Shown one piece after another: positions 1-8,590 of a stretch of DNA of 43,381 nt; position 1 is the stretch's first letter; each line of letters starts with the position of its first letter. Made by a program: the position numbers and the translations under genes. The notes beneath the pieces are model-generated. The model made no database searches and was not told the origin of the DNA. It was given only the letters and a program-made list of their open reading frames with translations. The stretch lies in contig NZ_JAMOLN010000066.1 of assembly GCF_024448165.1 (NCBI RefSeq), positions 1 to 43,381 on the forward strand, in the 5' to 3' direction. This DNA comes from Streptomyces longispororuber. GTDB lineage: Bacteria > Actinomycetota > Actinomycetes > Streptomycetales > Streptomycetaceae.

Positions 1-1206
1 TGCGCGGTCCGCCAGCCAGTACGTCTCGGGGTGCATGCCCCAGACCAGGACGCGGTCGTCCGGGGCCGTGCGGGCATGGACCGCTGCCGCGACGTGCCGG
101 GCGTGGCCGAGCTCGGGGCGGGGAGCGAGCAGGCCCCAGGCCAGGAAGAGGGCGCAGGCGCAGGCCGAGGCGAGCAGGGCGTCCAGCAGGCGTTCGCGCG
201 GCAGGATCTGCAGCGACGCCGTGGCCAACAGGGCCAGGGGCGGGATGAGTTGGAGGTAGTAGTGGCCGAAGAAGTGGAAGCCGGCCAGGACCGCGACCGC
301 TGACGCGCCCAGCCACAGCCAGAGTTCGGCCGATCCGGTGCGGGCCAGCCGCAGCACCCGCACGATCGGCGGCAGGATGCCCGCGCAGGCCACCGCGAGG
401 ATCGCCGCGTTCGTCAACCCCCTCACCAGTACGTGGAGTTCGGAGCCGGTGAAGGAGGCGTAGGCGCCGGAGCCCGTCACCGTCCAGAACAGGAAGCCCG
501 CCGGGTTCGTGGCGAGTGCCGCCGCGAGGACCGGCAGCGCCACCCCAACCGCGCACCGCAGCACGTCCGTTCGCGGTGCTCCGCCGCGCCACAGCAGCCA
601 GGCGACGGGGAGCAGCACCGCTCCCCCGGTCTGCTTGGCCAGGAACGCCCCGGCGACCGCGACCCCGCACCACCCCCAGCGGCGCCGGTCCGCGCACCAC
701 AGCGCCGCCGCGGTCCACGGCAGCATGAACACCTCGAACGTCGCGGCCTGCGCGTCCTCCGGGTTGAGCCCGACGGAGGCCAGGAGGTACAGGACCCCGG
801 CGGTGCGGCCGGCCGCGTCGGTCCAGCGGCGGCGGGCGATCGAGGCGAGCAGGACGGCGGTGCCGAGCTGCGCGGCGATCGCGGCCACCCGCAGCGGGGT
901 GAGCGAGCCGGAGCCGAAGACCGCGAACGCGGCCTCGTACAGCCAGGGCACGAGCGGTGGCTTGCGGTCGACGACGGTCTCGTAGAGCGTGCCGCCGTGC
1001 GCCAACATCCGTGCCTGGACGGCGAGATAGCCCTCGTCCGGGTTCCACAGCGGGTGGGCGAAGGACGGGACGCGCGTCAGGCAGGCGAGCAGGGCGAGGA
1101 GCGGGACGAGGCGGCGCCAGTAGTGCGGGGCGGGCGGTCTGCGGGCCGAGGCGCTACGGCGGTTCCCGGATACGTACGGTAGTGACGGCGGTGCCTCGGT
1201 GAGCAT
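1..1206 (-). CDS. GT39/ArnT-like membrane glycosyltransferase (3' end outside window)
   Basis: Polytopic membrane protein of the dolichyl-phosphate-mannose:protein mannosyltransferase / ArnT (GT-C fold) superfamily, expected to move a sugar from a polyprenyl-phosphate donor at the outer membrane face. The reading frame is open from an ATG at 1206 to the first base of the window, giving 402 codons with no stop, so the C-terminus is missing. After the first membrane helix (about residues 33-45) comes NPDEGYLAVQARML (55-68) and then VVDRKPPL (78-85), the acidic loop and DRKPP signature typical of these enzymes. Many hydrophobic helices follow. There is no Shine-Dalgarno sequence. A -10-like TAGTTT ends 7 nt before the ATG, so the mRNA is probably leaderless. 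The acceptor substrate cannot be told from sequence. The family is clear; the exact function is inferred. Confidence 0.85.
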   Translation of the reverse strand, partial: MLTEAPPSLPYVSGNRRSASARRPPAPHYWRRLVPLLALLACLTRVPSFAHPLWNPDEGYLAVQARMLAHGGTLYETVVDRKPPLVPWLYEAAFAVFGSGSLTPLRVAAIAAQLGTAVLLASIARRRWTDAAGRTAGVLYLLASVGLNPEDAQAATFEVFMLPWTAAALWCADRRRWGWCGVAVAGAFLAKQTGGAVLLPVAWLLWRGGAPRTDVLRCAVGVALPVLAAALATNPAGFLFWTVTGSGAYASFTGSELHVLVRGLTNAAILAVACAGILPPIVRVLRLARTGSAELWLWLGASAVAVLAGFHFFGHYYLQLIPPLALLATASLQILPRERLLDALLASACACALFLAWGLLAPRPELGHARHVAAAVHARTAPDDRVLVWGMHPETYWLADRA

Positions 1207-1213
1207 GGGCGTC

Positions 1214-1243
1214 AAACTATCCGGCCCCGCAGTTCCCGTCGAA
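1214..1243 (-). promoter_or_regulatory. Promoter of the GT39 gene, leaderless start
   Basis: Minus-strand -35 TTCGAC (1243-1238) and -10 TAGTTT (1219-1214) are separated by 18 nt. Seven bases lie between the -10 box and the ATG at 1206, which places transcription start at or next to the start codon. The -35 box lies inside the terminator-like hairpin of the upstream permease gene. Confidence 0.5.
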
Positions 1244-1262
1244 GCGGGACATACGGGGCCGG
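1221..1262 (-). terminator. Hairpin downstream of the amino-acid permease
   Basis: CCGGCCCCG (1221-1229) pairs with CGGGGCCGG (1254-1262). An inner CCCG/CGGG stem (1235-1238 with 1245-1248) extends the structure. It starts 28 nt past the permease stop and has no T tract, as is common for Streptomyces terminators. Confidence 0.55.
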
Positions 1263-1289
1263 GTGAAAGCCGGGTGACAGCGGTGACGA

Positions 1290-2816
1290 TTACCGGGAGT
1301 TGCCCCGTGCGGCGGCCGCCGCGCGGCTGTGGCCACGCCCGTACACGAAGTAGATGACGACGCCGACGACCATCCAGATCGCGAACCGCAGCCAGGTCTC
1401 CACCGACAGGTTGAGCATCAGCCAGACCGAGCAGGCCACGGAGGCGACGGGCAGGACCGGCACCCACGGCGCCTTGAAGCCGCGCGGCAGCTCGGGGCGG
1501 GTGCGGCGCAGGATCATGACGCCGAGCGCGACGACGACGAACGCGAAGAGCGTGCCGATGTTGACCAGCTTGGAGAGTTCCTCCAGGGAGATGAAGCCGG
1601 CGACCAGCGCGGTGAGGACGCCCAGGATGATCGTGGAGCGGTACGGCGTGCGGAACCGGGGGTGCACGGCGCTGAACACCGGCGGCAGCAGTCCGTCGCG
1701 GCTCATCGCGAAGAAGACCCGGCTCTGGCCGAGCAGCAGGATCATGCAGACGACGGTCAGGCCGACGACCGCGCCGAACGAGATGACGCCCGCCCAGAAG
1801 GGGTGGCCGACGGACTTGAAGGCCTCGGCGAGCGGGGCGCTCGGGTCGAGGTCCTTGTAGTTCTCCATGCCGGTGACGACGACCGCGACGGCGCAGTACA
1901 GCACGGTGCAGATGGCGAGGGAGCCGAGGATGCCGCGGGGGACGTCCTTCTGCGGGTTGCGGGTCTCCTCGGCGGCGGTGGCGACGACGTCGAAGCCGAT
2001 GTAGGCGAAGAAGACGACGGCCGCGGCGGTGAAGATGCCCATCACGCCGAAGCTGGACGGGGTGAAGCCCGCGATGGCTTCGAGGAGAGTCCTGCTCAGG
2101 CCCGAGCCGCCCTCGGTCGGCTTGCTCGGCGGGATGAACGGGGAGTAGTTGGAGCCGTTGATGAAGAAGGCGCCGACCGCGATCACGATGAGGACGACGG
2201 TGACCTTGATCGCGACCACCACGGAGGTGACCCAGGCCGACAGCTTCATGCCGATGACGACGACCGTCATCACGGCGAGCACCAGCAGGAACGCGGCGAT
2301 GTTGAAGCTGAAGCCGCTCTGTCCCGAGCCGGGGCCCTGCAGCGCCGCGGGCAGCGGGACGCCCCAGCTGTCGAGCAGCGACTGGACGTAGCCCGCCCAG
2401 CCGACGGCGACCGTGGCGCAGCCCAGGGCGAGTTCCAGGATCAGGTCCCAGCCGATGATCCAGGCGGGGAACTCGCCCAGCGAGGCGAAGGCGAAGGTGT
2501 ACGCGGATCCGGCGACCGGCACCGTCGACGCGAACTCCGCGTAGCACAGGGCGGCGAGCGCGCACACGACGGCGGCGACGGCGAAGGAGAGGGTGACGGC
2601 CGGGCCCGCGTACTCGGTGGCGGCCGTACCGGTGATGACGAAGATGCCGGAGCCGATGACGACGCCGACGCCGAAGACCGTCAGGTCGAGGGCCGAGAGG
2701 GACTTCTTGAGCCGGTGCTCCGGCTCCTCGGTGTCCTTGATGGACTGCTCGATGGACTTGGTCCGGAACAGGCCGTTGCGGCTCCGTCCCTGGCCCGTGT
2801 CTGGCTGGGTGGTCAC
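1290..2816 (-). CDS. APC-family amino-acid permease (cationic amino-acid transporter type)
   Basis: Inner-membrane amino-acid transporter of the APC superfamily with about 12 hydrophobic helices in 508 residues, the usual length. The first helix carries GVGVVIGSGIF, the conserved unwound substrate-binding segment of APC helix 1. A cytosolic N-terminus rich in charged residues precedes it (RTKSIEQSIKDTEE), similar to bacterial CAT/YfnA-like permeases. Two starts are possible. The ATG at 2822 is immediately adjacent to GGAGGT and leaves no spacing. The GTG at 2816, two codons downstream, sits about 7 nt from GGAGG and is preferred. It stands alone between dxs and the GT39 gene, each separated by hairpins, so it is probably monocistronic. 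The substrate (basic or small neutral amino acids) is not resolvable. Confidence 0.9.
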   Translation of the reverse strand: MTTQPDTGQGRSRNGLFRTKSIEQSIKDTEEPEHRLKKSLSALDLTVFGVGVVIGSGIFVITGTAATEYAGPAVTLSFAVAAVVCALAALCYAEFASTVPVAGSAYTFAFASLGEFPAWIIGWDLILELALGCATVAVGWAGYVQSLLDSWGVPLPAALQGPGSGQSGFSFNIAAFLLVLAVMTVVVIGMKLSAWVTSVVVAIKVTVVLIVIAVGAFFINGSNYSPFIPPSKPTEGGSGLSRTLLEAIAGFTPSSFGVMGIFTAAAVVFFAYIGFDVVATAAEETRNPQKDVPRGILGSLAICTVLYCAVAVVVTGMENYKDLDPSAPLAEAFKSVGHPFWAGVISFGAVVGLTVVCMILLLGQSRVFFAMSRDGLLPPVFSAVHPRFRTPYRSTIILGVLTALVAGFISLEELSKLVNIGTLFAFVVVALGVMILRRTRPELPRGFKAPWVPVLPVASVACSVWLMLNLSVETWLRFAIWMVVGVVIYFVYGRGHSRAAAAARGNSR

Positions 2817-2905
2817 CGGCATACCTCCGTTGGCTTCGTCGTCCTCGACATGATCGAGACGAGTAGCCTCCGGCGTGCCGGTCAGTCCTGCAGGTTCACG
2901 CGAAT

Positions 2906-2945
2906 GGGGCCGGTCGGACCCACCCGTTGGGTGAGTCCGGCCCCC
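2906..2945 (-). terminator. Terminator after dxs
   Basis: GC-rich hairpin immediately past the dxs stop codon: GGACCCACCC pairs with GGGTGAGTCC across a GTT loop, flanked by GGGGCCGG and GGCCCC segments that extend the stem. Confidence 0.6.
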
Positions 2946-2948
2946 CTC

Positions 2949-4871
2949 TCAGTCGCGGGCCGACTCCATCTCCTGGGCCGCGGAGCGCTCCAGGCGGCCG
3001 TCCAGCTTCGCCACCAGGCCGGTGACCTGGCGGGCGATGTCGGGGGACGTCAGACCGATCTCCGCCATGACCTCCTTGCGGGAGGCGTGGTCGAGGAAGC
3101 GCGGCGGGATGCCGAAGTCGCGCAGCGGGACGTCGACGCCCGCGTCGCGCAGGGCCTGGGCGATCGCCGAACCGACGCCGCCCACCCGGGAGTTGTCCTC
3201 GACCGTCACGACGACGCGGTGGCGCTCGGCGAGCGGGGCCATCGCCTCGTCGACCGGCTTGACCCAGCGGGGGTCGACGACGGTCGTGGTGATGCCCTGC
3301 TTGTCCAGCAGGTCGGCGATCTCCAGGCACATCGGCGCGAGGGCGCCGACCGAGACCAGGAGGACGTCCGGAGTGTCCGTGCCCGGCTCACGGAGCACGT
3401 CCATGCCGCCGACGGTGCCGACCGCCTCGACGGCGGGGCCGACGGCGCCCTTGGAGTAGCGGACGACGGTCGGGGCGTCGTCGACCTGCACGGCCTCGCG
3501 CAGCTGGGCGCGGACCTGGTCGGCGTCGCGCGGGGCGGCGATCCGGATGCCGGGGACGACCTGGAGGATCGACATGTCCCACATGCCGTTGTGCGAGGCG
3601 CCGTCGGTGCCGGTGACGCCGGCCCGGTCCAGGACGAAGGTGACGCCGCACTTGTGCAGGGCCACGTCCATCAGGAGCTGGTCGAAGGCGCGGTTGAGGA
3701 ACGTCGCGTAGACGGCGAAGACCGGGTGCAGGCCGCCGGCGGCCAGGCCCGCGGCCGACGTGGCGCCGTGCTGCTCGGCGATGCCGACGTCGTAGACGCG
3801 CTCGGGGAAGGCGTCGGCGAACTTCTTCAGGCCGACCGGCTGCAGCATGGCCGCCGTGATGGCGACGATGTCCTCGCGCTCCTTGCCCAGCTGGACCATC
3901 TCGTCGCCGAAGACGGAGGTCCAGTCGGCGCCGGACGCCTTGATCGGCAGGCCGGTGTCGGGGTGGATCGGACCGATGCCGTGGAAGCGGTCGGCCTCGT
4001 CCTGGAGGGCCGGGGTGTAGCCGCGGCCCTTCTCGGTGAGGCAGTGCACGATGACCGGGCCGCCGAACCGCTTGGCGCGGGTCAGCGCGGACTCCAGGGC
4101 CTCGATGTCGTGGCCGTCGATCGGGCCGACGTACTTCAGGCCGAGGTCCTCGAACATGCCCTGCGGCGCGATGAAGTCCTTGAGGCCCTTCTTGGCGCCG
4201 TGCAGCGTCTCGTAGAGGGGCTTGCCGACGACCGGGGTGCGCTCCAGGAGGTCCTTGCCGCGGGCCAGGAAGCGCTCGTAGCCGTCGGTGGTGCGCAGGG
4301 TCGCCAGGTGGTTGGCGAGGCCGCCGATCGTGGGCGCGTACGAGCGCTCGTTGTCGTTGACCACGATGACCAGGGGGCGGTCCTTGGCGGCGGCGATGTT
4401 GTTCAGCGCCTCCCAGGCCATGCCGCCGGTGAGGGCGCCGTCACCGATGACCGCGACGACGTGGTCGTCCCGGTCCTGGATCTCGTTCGCCTTCGCCAGG
4501 CCGTCGGCCCAGCCGAGGACGGTGGAGGCGTGCGAGTTCTCGATCACGTCATGGTCGGACTCGGCCTGCGAGGGGTAGCCGGACAGGCCGCCCTTCATCT
4601 TCAGCCGGGAGAAGTCCTGGCGGCCGGTGAGCAGCTTGTGCACGTAGGACTGGTGGCCGGTGTCCCACAGGACCTTGTCCTTGGGCGACTCGAAGACGCG
4701 GTGCAGGGCGATCGTCAGCTCGACGACGCCCAGGTTGGGGCCGAGGTGGCCGCCGGTCTTGGAAACGGCGTCGACAAGGAAGGTCCGGATCTCTCCTGCC
4801 AGCTGGTCCAGCTGCTCCAGGCTGAGCCGGTCCAGATCGCGCGGTCCCGTGATGCGGGTCAGCAGCGGCAC
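2949..4871 (-). CDS. dxs: 1-deoxy-D-xylulose-5-phosphate synthase
   Basis: Thiamine-diphosphate enzyme that condenses pyruvate and glyceraldehyde 3-phosphate to 1-deoxy-D-xylulose 5-phosphate, the entry step of the MEP isoprenoid pathway in the cytosol. The 640-residue product has the normal family length. Visible landmarks are GHQSYVHKLLTGR near the N-terminus, the ThDP motif starting GDGALTGGMAWEALNN, the DGHD segment, and the transketolase pyrimidine domain with EQHGATSAAGLA and DRAGVTGTDGASHNG. The reading frame is open farther upstream to 5006, but the GTG at 4871 is chosen. It follows AAGGAGG by 5 nt and starts the conserved PLLTRITGPRDLDRLS. The gene has its own terminator, and a TAGACT (4942-4937) upstream could be its -10 box. 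From memory, Streptomyces often carry a second dxs copy elsewhere. Confidence 0.97.
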   Translation of the reverse strand: MPLLTRITGPRDLDRLSLEQLDQLAGEIRTFLVDAVSKTGGHLGPNLGVVELTIALHRVFESPKDKVLWDTGHQSYVHKLLTGRQDFSRLKMKGGLSGYPSQAESDHDVIENSHASTVLGWADGLAKANEIQDRDDHVVAVIGDGALTGGMAWEALNNIAAAKDRPLVIVVNDNERSYAPTIGGLANHLATLRTTDGYERFLARGKDLLERTPVVGKPLYETLHGAKKGLKDFIAPQGMFEDLGLKYVGPIDGHDIEALESALTRAKRFGGPVIVHCLTEKGRGYTPALQDEADRFHGIGPIHPDTGLPIKASGADWTSVFGDEMVQLGKEREDIVAITAAMLQPVGLKKFADAFPERVYDVGIAEQHGATSAAGLAAGGLHPVFAVYATFLNRAFDQLLMDVALHKCGVTFVLDRAGVTGTDGASHNGMWDMSILQVVPGIRIAAPRDADQVRAQLREAVQVDDAPTVVRYSKGAVGPAVEAVGTVGGMDVLREPGTDTPDVLLVSVGALAPMCLEIADLLDKQGITTTVVDPRWVKPVDEAMAPLAERHRVVVTVEDNSRVGGVGSAIAQALRDAGVDVPLRDFGIPPRFLDHASRKEVMAEIGLTSPDIARQVTGLVAKLDGRLERSAAQEMESARD

Positions 4872-4987
4872 CCGTGCCTCCTTGCAGTAGAGCTGTGAGT
4901 AGCTGGTTGAGCTGTTCGAGCTTGCCGGGCTCGTCGAGTCTAATGTTCCGCCGCCGCGAGCGGCGGGCGGGCCGGGCGTTCGGAGCA

Positions 4988-5027
4988 TGACTGTGCCCGG
5001 CGTCACCGTTGACGCCGGGCACAGTCA
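4988..5027 (-). terminator. Terminator of the xylFGH operon
   Basis: Perfect 18-bp inverted repeat (4988-5005 with 5010-5027) with a CCGT loop, located 47 nt past the xylH stop. It separates the sugar-transport operon from dxs, which lies downstream on the same strand. Confidence 0.85.
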
Positions 5028-5073
5028 GTCCAGGTGGCCCCGGTCAGAAGCGGTCAGGTGGCGCTGGGCGCGG

Positions 5074-6363
5074 TCAGGCGCGGCCGGCCGACTTCTGGGT
5101 CTTGCGGGTGATCGAGTCGATGACGACCGTGGCGAGCAGCACACCGCCGGTGATCATGTACTGGATCGGGGTGGCGATGCCCTGGAGGGCGAGGCCGTAC
5201 TGGATCGACGTGATGACCAGCACACCGAGCAGCGCGTTCCAGGTGCGGCCCCGGCCGCCGAAGAGGCTCGTGCCGCCGATGACGGCCGCCGCGATGACGT
5301 TCATCAGGAGGTCGCCGGCGCCGGCGCTCTGGTTGGCCGCCGCGATCTTGGAGGCCCAGAAGAGGCCGCCGACCGCCGCGAACAGACCCGCGACGGCGAA
5401 GACCGAGACGCGGACCGCGGTGACGTTGATACCGGCACGGCGGGACGCCTCGACGCTGCCGCCGAGCGCGAAGATCTTGCGGCCGTACGAGGTGCGGCGC
5501 AGCACGAAGTCGCTGCCGACCAGGACGATCGCGAAGAGCAGCACCGCGAGCGGCAGGCCCTTGTACTGGTTGAAGATGACCGCGACGCCGAAGACGGCGA
5601 TGGCCAGCAGCACCGTGCGCATGACGATGTCGCTCAGCGGGCGGGACGGGATGCCGGCGGCCTCGCGGCGGCGGTTGCCGAGGAAGGTCGGCACGAAGTA
5701 GCCGAGGATCGCGACGACGGCCAGGGCGTACGCGGCGGCGACGTCGGAGAAGTAGTAGCTGGTCAGCTTGCCGACCACGCCGTCGCTGTCGATGTTGATC
5801 GTGCCGTTGGAGCCCAGGATCTGGAGCATGAAGCCGTTCCAGAACAGCAGGCCCGCCAGGGTCACGGCGAACGCGGGCGCGCCGATCCGGGCGAAGAAGA
5901 AGCCGTGCAGGGCGCCGATGACCGCGCCGGCGGCGAGCGAGGCCAGGACGGCGACCCACTCGTTGACGCCGTGCGTGACGCTGAGTACCGCGGTGATGGC
6001 GGAGGAGACGCCGGAGACGGAGCCGACCGACAGGTCGATCTCGCCGAGCAGCAGCACGAAGATGATGCCGACCGACATCATGCCCGTGGCCACCATGGCG
6101 ACGAAGATGTTGTTCAGGTTCTCCGCGCCCAGGAACGCCGAGTTGAGGCTCTGGAAGATCGCGCAGATGACGATCAGGCCGATGACGACGGGGATGGCCC
6201 CGAGGTCGCCGCCCTTGATCTTGCGCTTGAACTCGCTCACGTACCCCGCGAAGCCCTGCTCGCGGACGAGGAGCCGGGGGTCGACGGCGGTCACGGACGC
6301 GCCCGCCGCGGCGGGGGCGGCGTCGACGGCGGTCTGCGGCTTGTCGGTCTTTTCGATGCTCAC
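5074..6363 (-). CDS. xylH: Xylose-type sugar ABC transporter permease
   Basis: Membrane component of a CUT2-class (ribose/xylose family) importer, 429 residues with roughly ten or more hydrophobic helices, longer than RbsC and matching the XylH branch. It contains the family motif GEIDLSVGSVSG in the substrate-translocation region and LGGSVEASRRAGINV, the cytoplasmic loop that contacts the ATPase. The GTG start at 6363 overlaps the stop of the ATPase gene by 4 nt (GTGA), so the two are translationally coupled. The frame stays open upstream only by chance, through the ATPase gene. From memory, the gene order ROK regulator - xylF - xylG - xylH is that of the xylose locus SCO6008-SCO6011. Xylose is the inferred substrate. 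Confidence 0.93.
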   Translation of the reverse strand: MSIEKTDKPQTAVDAAPAAAGASVTAVDPRLLVREQGFAGYVSEFKRKIKGGDLGAIPVVIGLIVICAIFQSLNSAFLGAENLNNIFVAMVATGMMSVGIIFVLLLGEIDLSVGSVSGVSSAITAVLSVTHGVNEWVAVLASLAAGAVIGALHGFFFARIGAPAFAVTLAGLLFWNGFMLQILGSNGTINIDSDGVVGKLTSYYFSDVAAAYALAVVAILGYFVPTFLGNRRREAAGIPSRPLSDIVMRTVLLAIAVFGVAVIFNQYKGLPLAVLLFAIVLVGSDFVLRRTSYGRKIFALGGSVEASRRAGINVTAVRVSVFAVAGLFAAVGGLFWASKIAAANQSAGAGDLLMNVIAAAVIGGTSLFGGRGRTWNALLGVLVITSIQYGLALQGIATPIQYMITGGVLLATVVIDSITRKTQKSAGRA

Positions 6364-7142
6364 TTCTGAGCCTCCGCGTTGGTGCGCGCCGCACGACGGG
6401 TCACGGCGTTGTCCGTGGCACCGGTGATGGCGGAGATGATCTCTTCCTGGGAGGTCGTCTTGACCTCGAACACGCCGTTGTTGCGGCCGAGGCGCAGCAC
6501 GGCGACCTTGTCGGCGACGGCCTTCACATCGGCCATGTTGTGGCTGATGAGGATGACCGCGTGCCCGCGCTCGCGCAGCCGCTCGACGAGGTCGAGGACC
6601 TGTGCGGTCTGCTCGACGCCGAGGGCCGCGGTGGGCTCGTCGAGGATGACCAGCTTGGGCTCGCCGAGCATGGAGCGGGCGATGGCCACGACCTGGCGCT
6701 GACCGCCGGAGAGCGAGGCGATCGGGATGCGCACGCTGGGGATGCGGATCGACAGGGTCTCGAGCAGCTGGCGCGAGCGACGCTCCATCTCGACCTCGTC
6801 GAGGACGCCGCGCCGCTTGATCTCGCGGCCCAGGAACAGGTTGCCGACGACATCGATGTTGTCGCACAGCGCGAGGTCCTGGTAGACGGTCGCGATGCCC
6901 AGGTTCTGGGCGTCGTGCGGCTTGTTGACCGCGACGGCCTTGCCGTCCCACTCGATGACACCGTCATCGATGGGGTGCACGCCGGCGATCGTCTTGACGA
7001 GCGTGGACTTTCCGGCGCCGTTGTCGCCGACCAGGGCGACCACCTCACCAGCGTGGACTTCAAGCTCTACGTCGGTGAGCGCCTGCACGGCACCGAATCG
7101 CTTGGAGACCCCGCGCAACGCCAGCACGGGCGTAGCGGACAC
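6360..7142 (-). CDS. xylG: Xylose-type sugar ABC transporter ATP-binding protein
   Basis: Cytosolic ATPase that powers the XylH channel. It is a single nucleotide-binding domain of 260 residues, about half the length of the tandem-domain E. coli XylG, as in other actinobacterial members. It shows Walker A GDNGAGKST (39-47), Q-loop YQD (87-89), signature LSGGQ (144-148), Walker B LVILDEPTAAL (164-174) and H-loop ISHNM. The GTG at 7142 is preferred because AAGGAG lies 9 nt upstream. An ATG at 7151 abuts that ribosome site and is less likely. Its stop overlaps the start of xylH. It is separated from xylF by about 200 nt holding a very stable hairpin, which probably lowers transporter expression relative to the binding protein. 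Confidence 0.94.
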   Translation of the reverse strand: MSATPVLALRGVSKRFGAVQALTDVELEVHAGEVVALVGDNGAGKSTLVKTIAGVHPIDDGVIEWDGKAVAVNKPHDAQNLGIATVYQDLALCDNIDVVGNLFLGREIKRRGVLDEVEMERRSRQLLETLSIRIPSVRIPIASLSGGQRQVVAIARSMLGEPKLVILDEPTAALGVEQTAQVLDLVERLRERGHAVILISHNMADVKAVADKVAVLRLGRNNGVFEVKTTSQEEIISAITGATDNAVTRRAARTNAEAQK

Positions 7143-7217
7143 GTGAACCATCTCCTTCGCCGCCAAAGGCCTGACCCGGCGGGAGGTTGAACAGAGAGAA
7201 GACTGAGGGGGGTGTTC

Positions 7218-7272
7218 CGTCCGGCGCCCCGCCGTTGAGCTTGCGGGGCTGTCGGCGGCGGGGCGCCGGACG
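7218..7272 (-). terminator. Intra-operon hairpin between xylF and xylG (attenuator-like)
   Basis: A perfect 17-bp GC-only-flanked stem (7218-7234 with 7256-7272) encloses a 21-nt loop. It lies between the xylF stop and the xylG start, 73 nt downstream of the former. Such hairpins commonly cause partial termination or protect the 3' end of the binding-protein mRNA. No T tract follows. Confidence 0.65.
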
Positions 7273-7344
7273 TGCTTACACAGGAGCGCTACCGGAGGCG
7301 GTGCGCAAGTCCCGTGCGGGAGAGGGGAGTTGCCCCTGGAGGTG

Positions 7345-8469
7345 TTACTTCAGACCGATCTTGTCGCAGGCCGCCTTGTACTTGCCGGCGCAGATCTCGT
7401 CGAGGGTGTAGTAACCCTCCTTGACGACCGTGTCCTTGATGTTGTCCTGGGTCAGGGAGACGACCGGGACGATGACCGCGGGGATGGCCTTGTCGGTGTC
7501 GCTGTCGACGGTGCCCGTGGCGATGGAGCTGTCGAGCTTGCCGGTCTTGGCGATCGAGACGGCCATCTTGGCGACGGTCTCGGCCTCCTGCGGGTACGAC
7601 TTGAACACGCTCATGTTCTGGTCGCCGGTGACGATGCGCTGCACGCCGGCGAGCTCGGCGTCCTGGCCGGTGACCGGCGGGATCTTGCTCAGGCCCGCGC
7701 TCTTGAGCGCGGTGATGATGCCGCCCGCCATGCCGTCGTTGGCGGAGTAGACGCCCTTGATCTTGTCCTTGCCGATCGCCGAGATCGCGGCCTCCATGTT
7801 GGAGTTGGCGTTCTCCGGCTTCCACTCCTTGGTGTCGTAGGACTTGGCGATGTCCACCTTGCCCTTGAGGACGGAGAGGGCGCCCTTCTTGAAGTCGGCG
7901 GCGTTCGGGTCGGTGATCGCGCCGTTCATCATGACGATCTTGCTGCTGGCCTTGGCGTCCGAGCCCATGGCCTTCAGCAGGGCCTCACCCTGCGTCTTGC
8001 CGACCTCCTGGTTGTCGAAGGAGGTGTAGGCGGCGATCGGGCCCTGCGCGAGGCGGTCGTACGCGACGACCGGGATGCCCGCGTCCTTGGCCTTCTTCAC
8101 ACCGCTGGCGACGGCCTTGTAGTCGACCGCGTCCAGGATCAGCACGTCGACCTTCTTGGTGATCATCGTGTCGATCTGCTGCGACTGGAGGGTCGCGTCC
8201 TGCTTGGCGTTGAGGTACTCGACCTTGCCCTTGCCGTTGGTCAGCGTGGATATCTGCTTCGAGATGATCGGCTTGTCGAACTTCTCGTAGCGGGCGGTCT
8301 GGTTCTCCGGCAGCAGCAGGCCGACGGTGATCGCGTCGCCCTTCTTCGCGGAGCTCTCCTTGTCGCCGCCCTTGTCGCCGGACTCCTTGGCGGAGCCGCA
8401 GGCGGCGAGCGAGACAGCCATACCGGTGGCACAGAACGCAATGGCGGCACGACGCATACGCGTGTTCAC
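7345..8469 (-). CDS. xylF: Xylose-type periplasmic-binding lipoprotein
   Basis: Substrate-binding component of the importer, anchored outside the cell as a lipoprotein. The 374-residue precursor starts with MRRAAIAFCATGMAVSLAAC, a signal peptide ending in a lipobox with Cys24. A hydrophilic linker rich in Ser, Lys and Asp comes before a type I periplasmic-binding fold that begins ITVGLLLPENQTARYEKFD. The phrase DAVDYKAVASGVKKAKDAGIPVVAYDR is typical of XylF/RbsB-like proteins. The GTG start at 8469 has GGGAGG 8 nt upstream. It is the first gene of the operon and follows a promoter overlapped by an inverted repeat that is probably the ROK-regulator operator. Xylose is inferred from context. 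Confidence 0.94.
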   Translation of the reverse strand: MNTRMRRAAIAFCATGMAVSLAACGSAKESGDKGGDKESSAKKGDAITVGLLLPENQTARYEKFDKPIISKQISTLTNGKGKVEYLNAKQDATLQSQQIDTMITKKVDVLILDAVDYKAVASGVKKAKDAGIPVVAYDRLAQGPIAAYTSFDNQEVGKTQGEALLKAMGSDAKASSKIVMMNGAITDPNAADFKKGALSVLKGKVDIAKSYDTKEWKPENANSNMEAAISAIGKDKIKGVYSANDGMAGGIITALKSAGLSKIPPVTGQDAELAGVQRIVTGDQNMSVFKSYPQEAETVAKMAVSIAKTGKLDSSIATGTVDSDTDKAIPAVIVPVVSLTQDNIKDTVVKEGYYTLDEICAGKYKAACDKIGLK

Positions 8470-8543
8470 TTCACAAACCTCCCTGACGAGGCCGCGTCGT
8501 TGCGGCCGAGGTGGCTGGAAGTCAACTCGGCCGCAACCCCAGC

Positions 8544-8564
8544 GTCAAGGAGTAAATCCTTAAC
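8544..8564 (-). promoter_or_regulatory. Operator of the ROK regulator overlapping the xylF promoter
   Basis: On the minus strand, GTTAAGGA-TTTAC-TCCTTGAC is a 21-bp inverted repeat whose arms differ at one position (8544-8564). Its right arm contains TTGAC, the start of a -35 box TTGACG followed 17 nt later by a weak -10 TTGACT. A regulator bound here would block RNA polymerase. From memory it resembles the sequence recognised by Rok7B7 at this locus; this is not verified. Confidence 0.6.
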
Positions 8565-8590
8565 GAGATGGCAACGGTGTCATGCGTTCT

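Noticed and set aside
1329..4898. Plus-strand open frame of 1189 codons
   Set aside because: It is antisense to the permease and dxs. Its product is low-complexity, rich in Asp, Arg and Gly, without family features. Such frames arise from GC-rich third positions of the real genes.
2816..5006. Longer dxs start at 5006
   Set aside because: The extra 45 residues are Ser/Pro-rich and overlap the terminator of the xyl operon. The GTG at 4871 has a near-perfect ribosome site and begins the conserved sequence.
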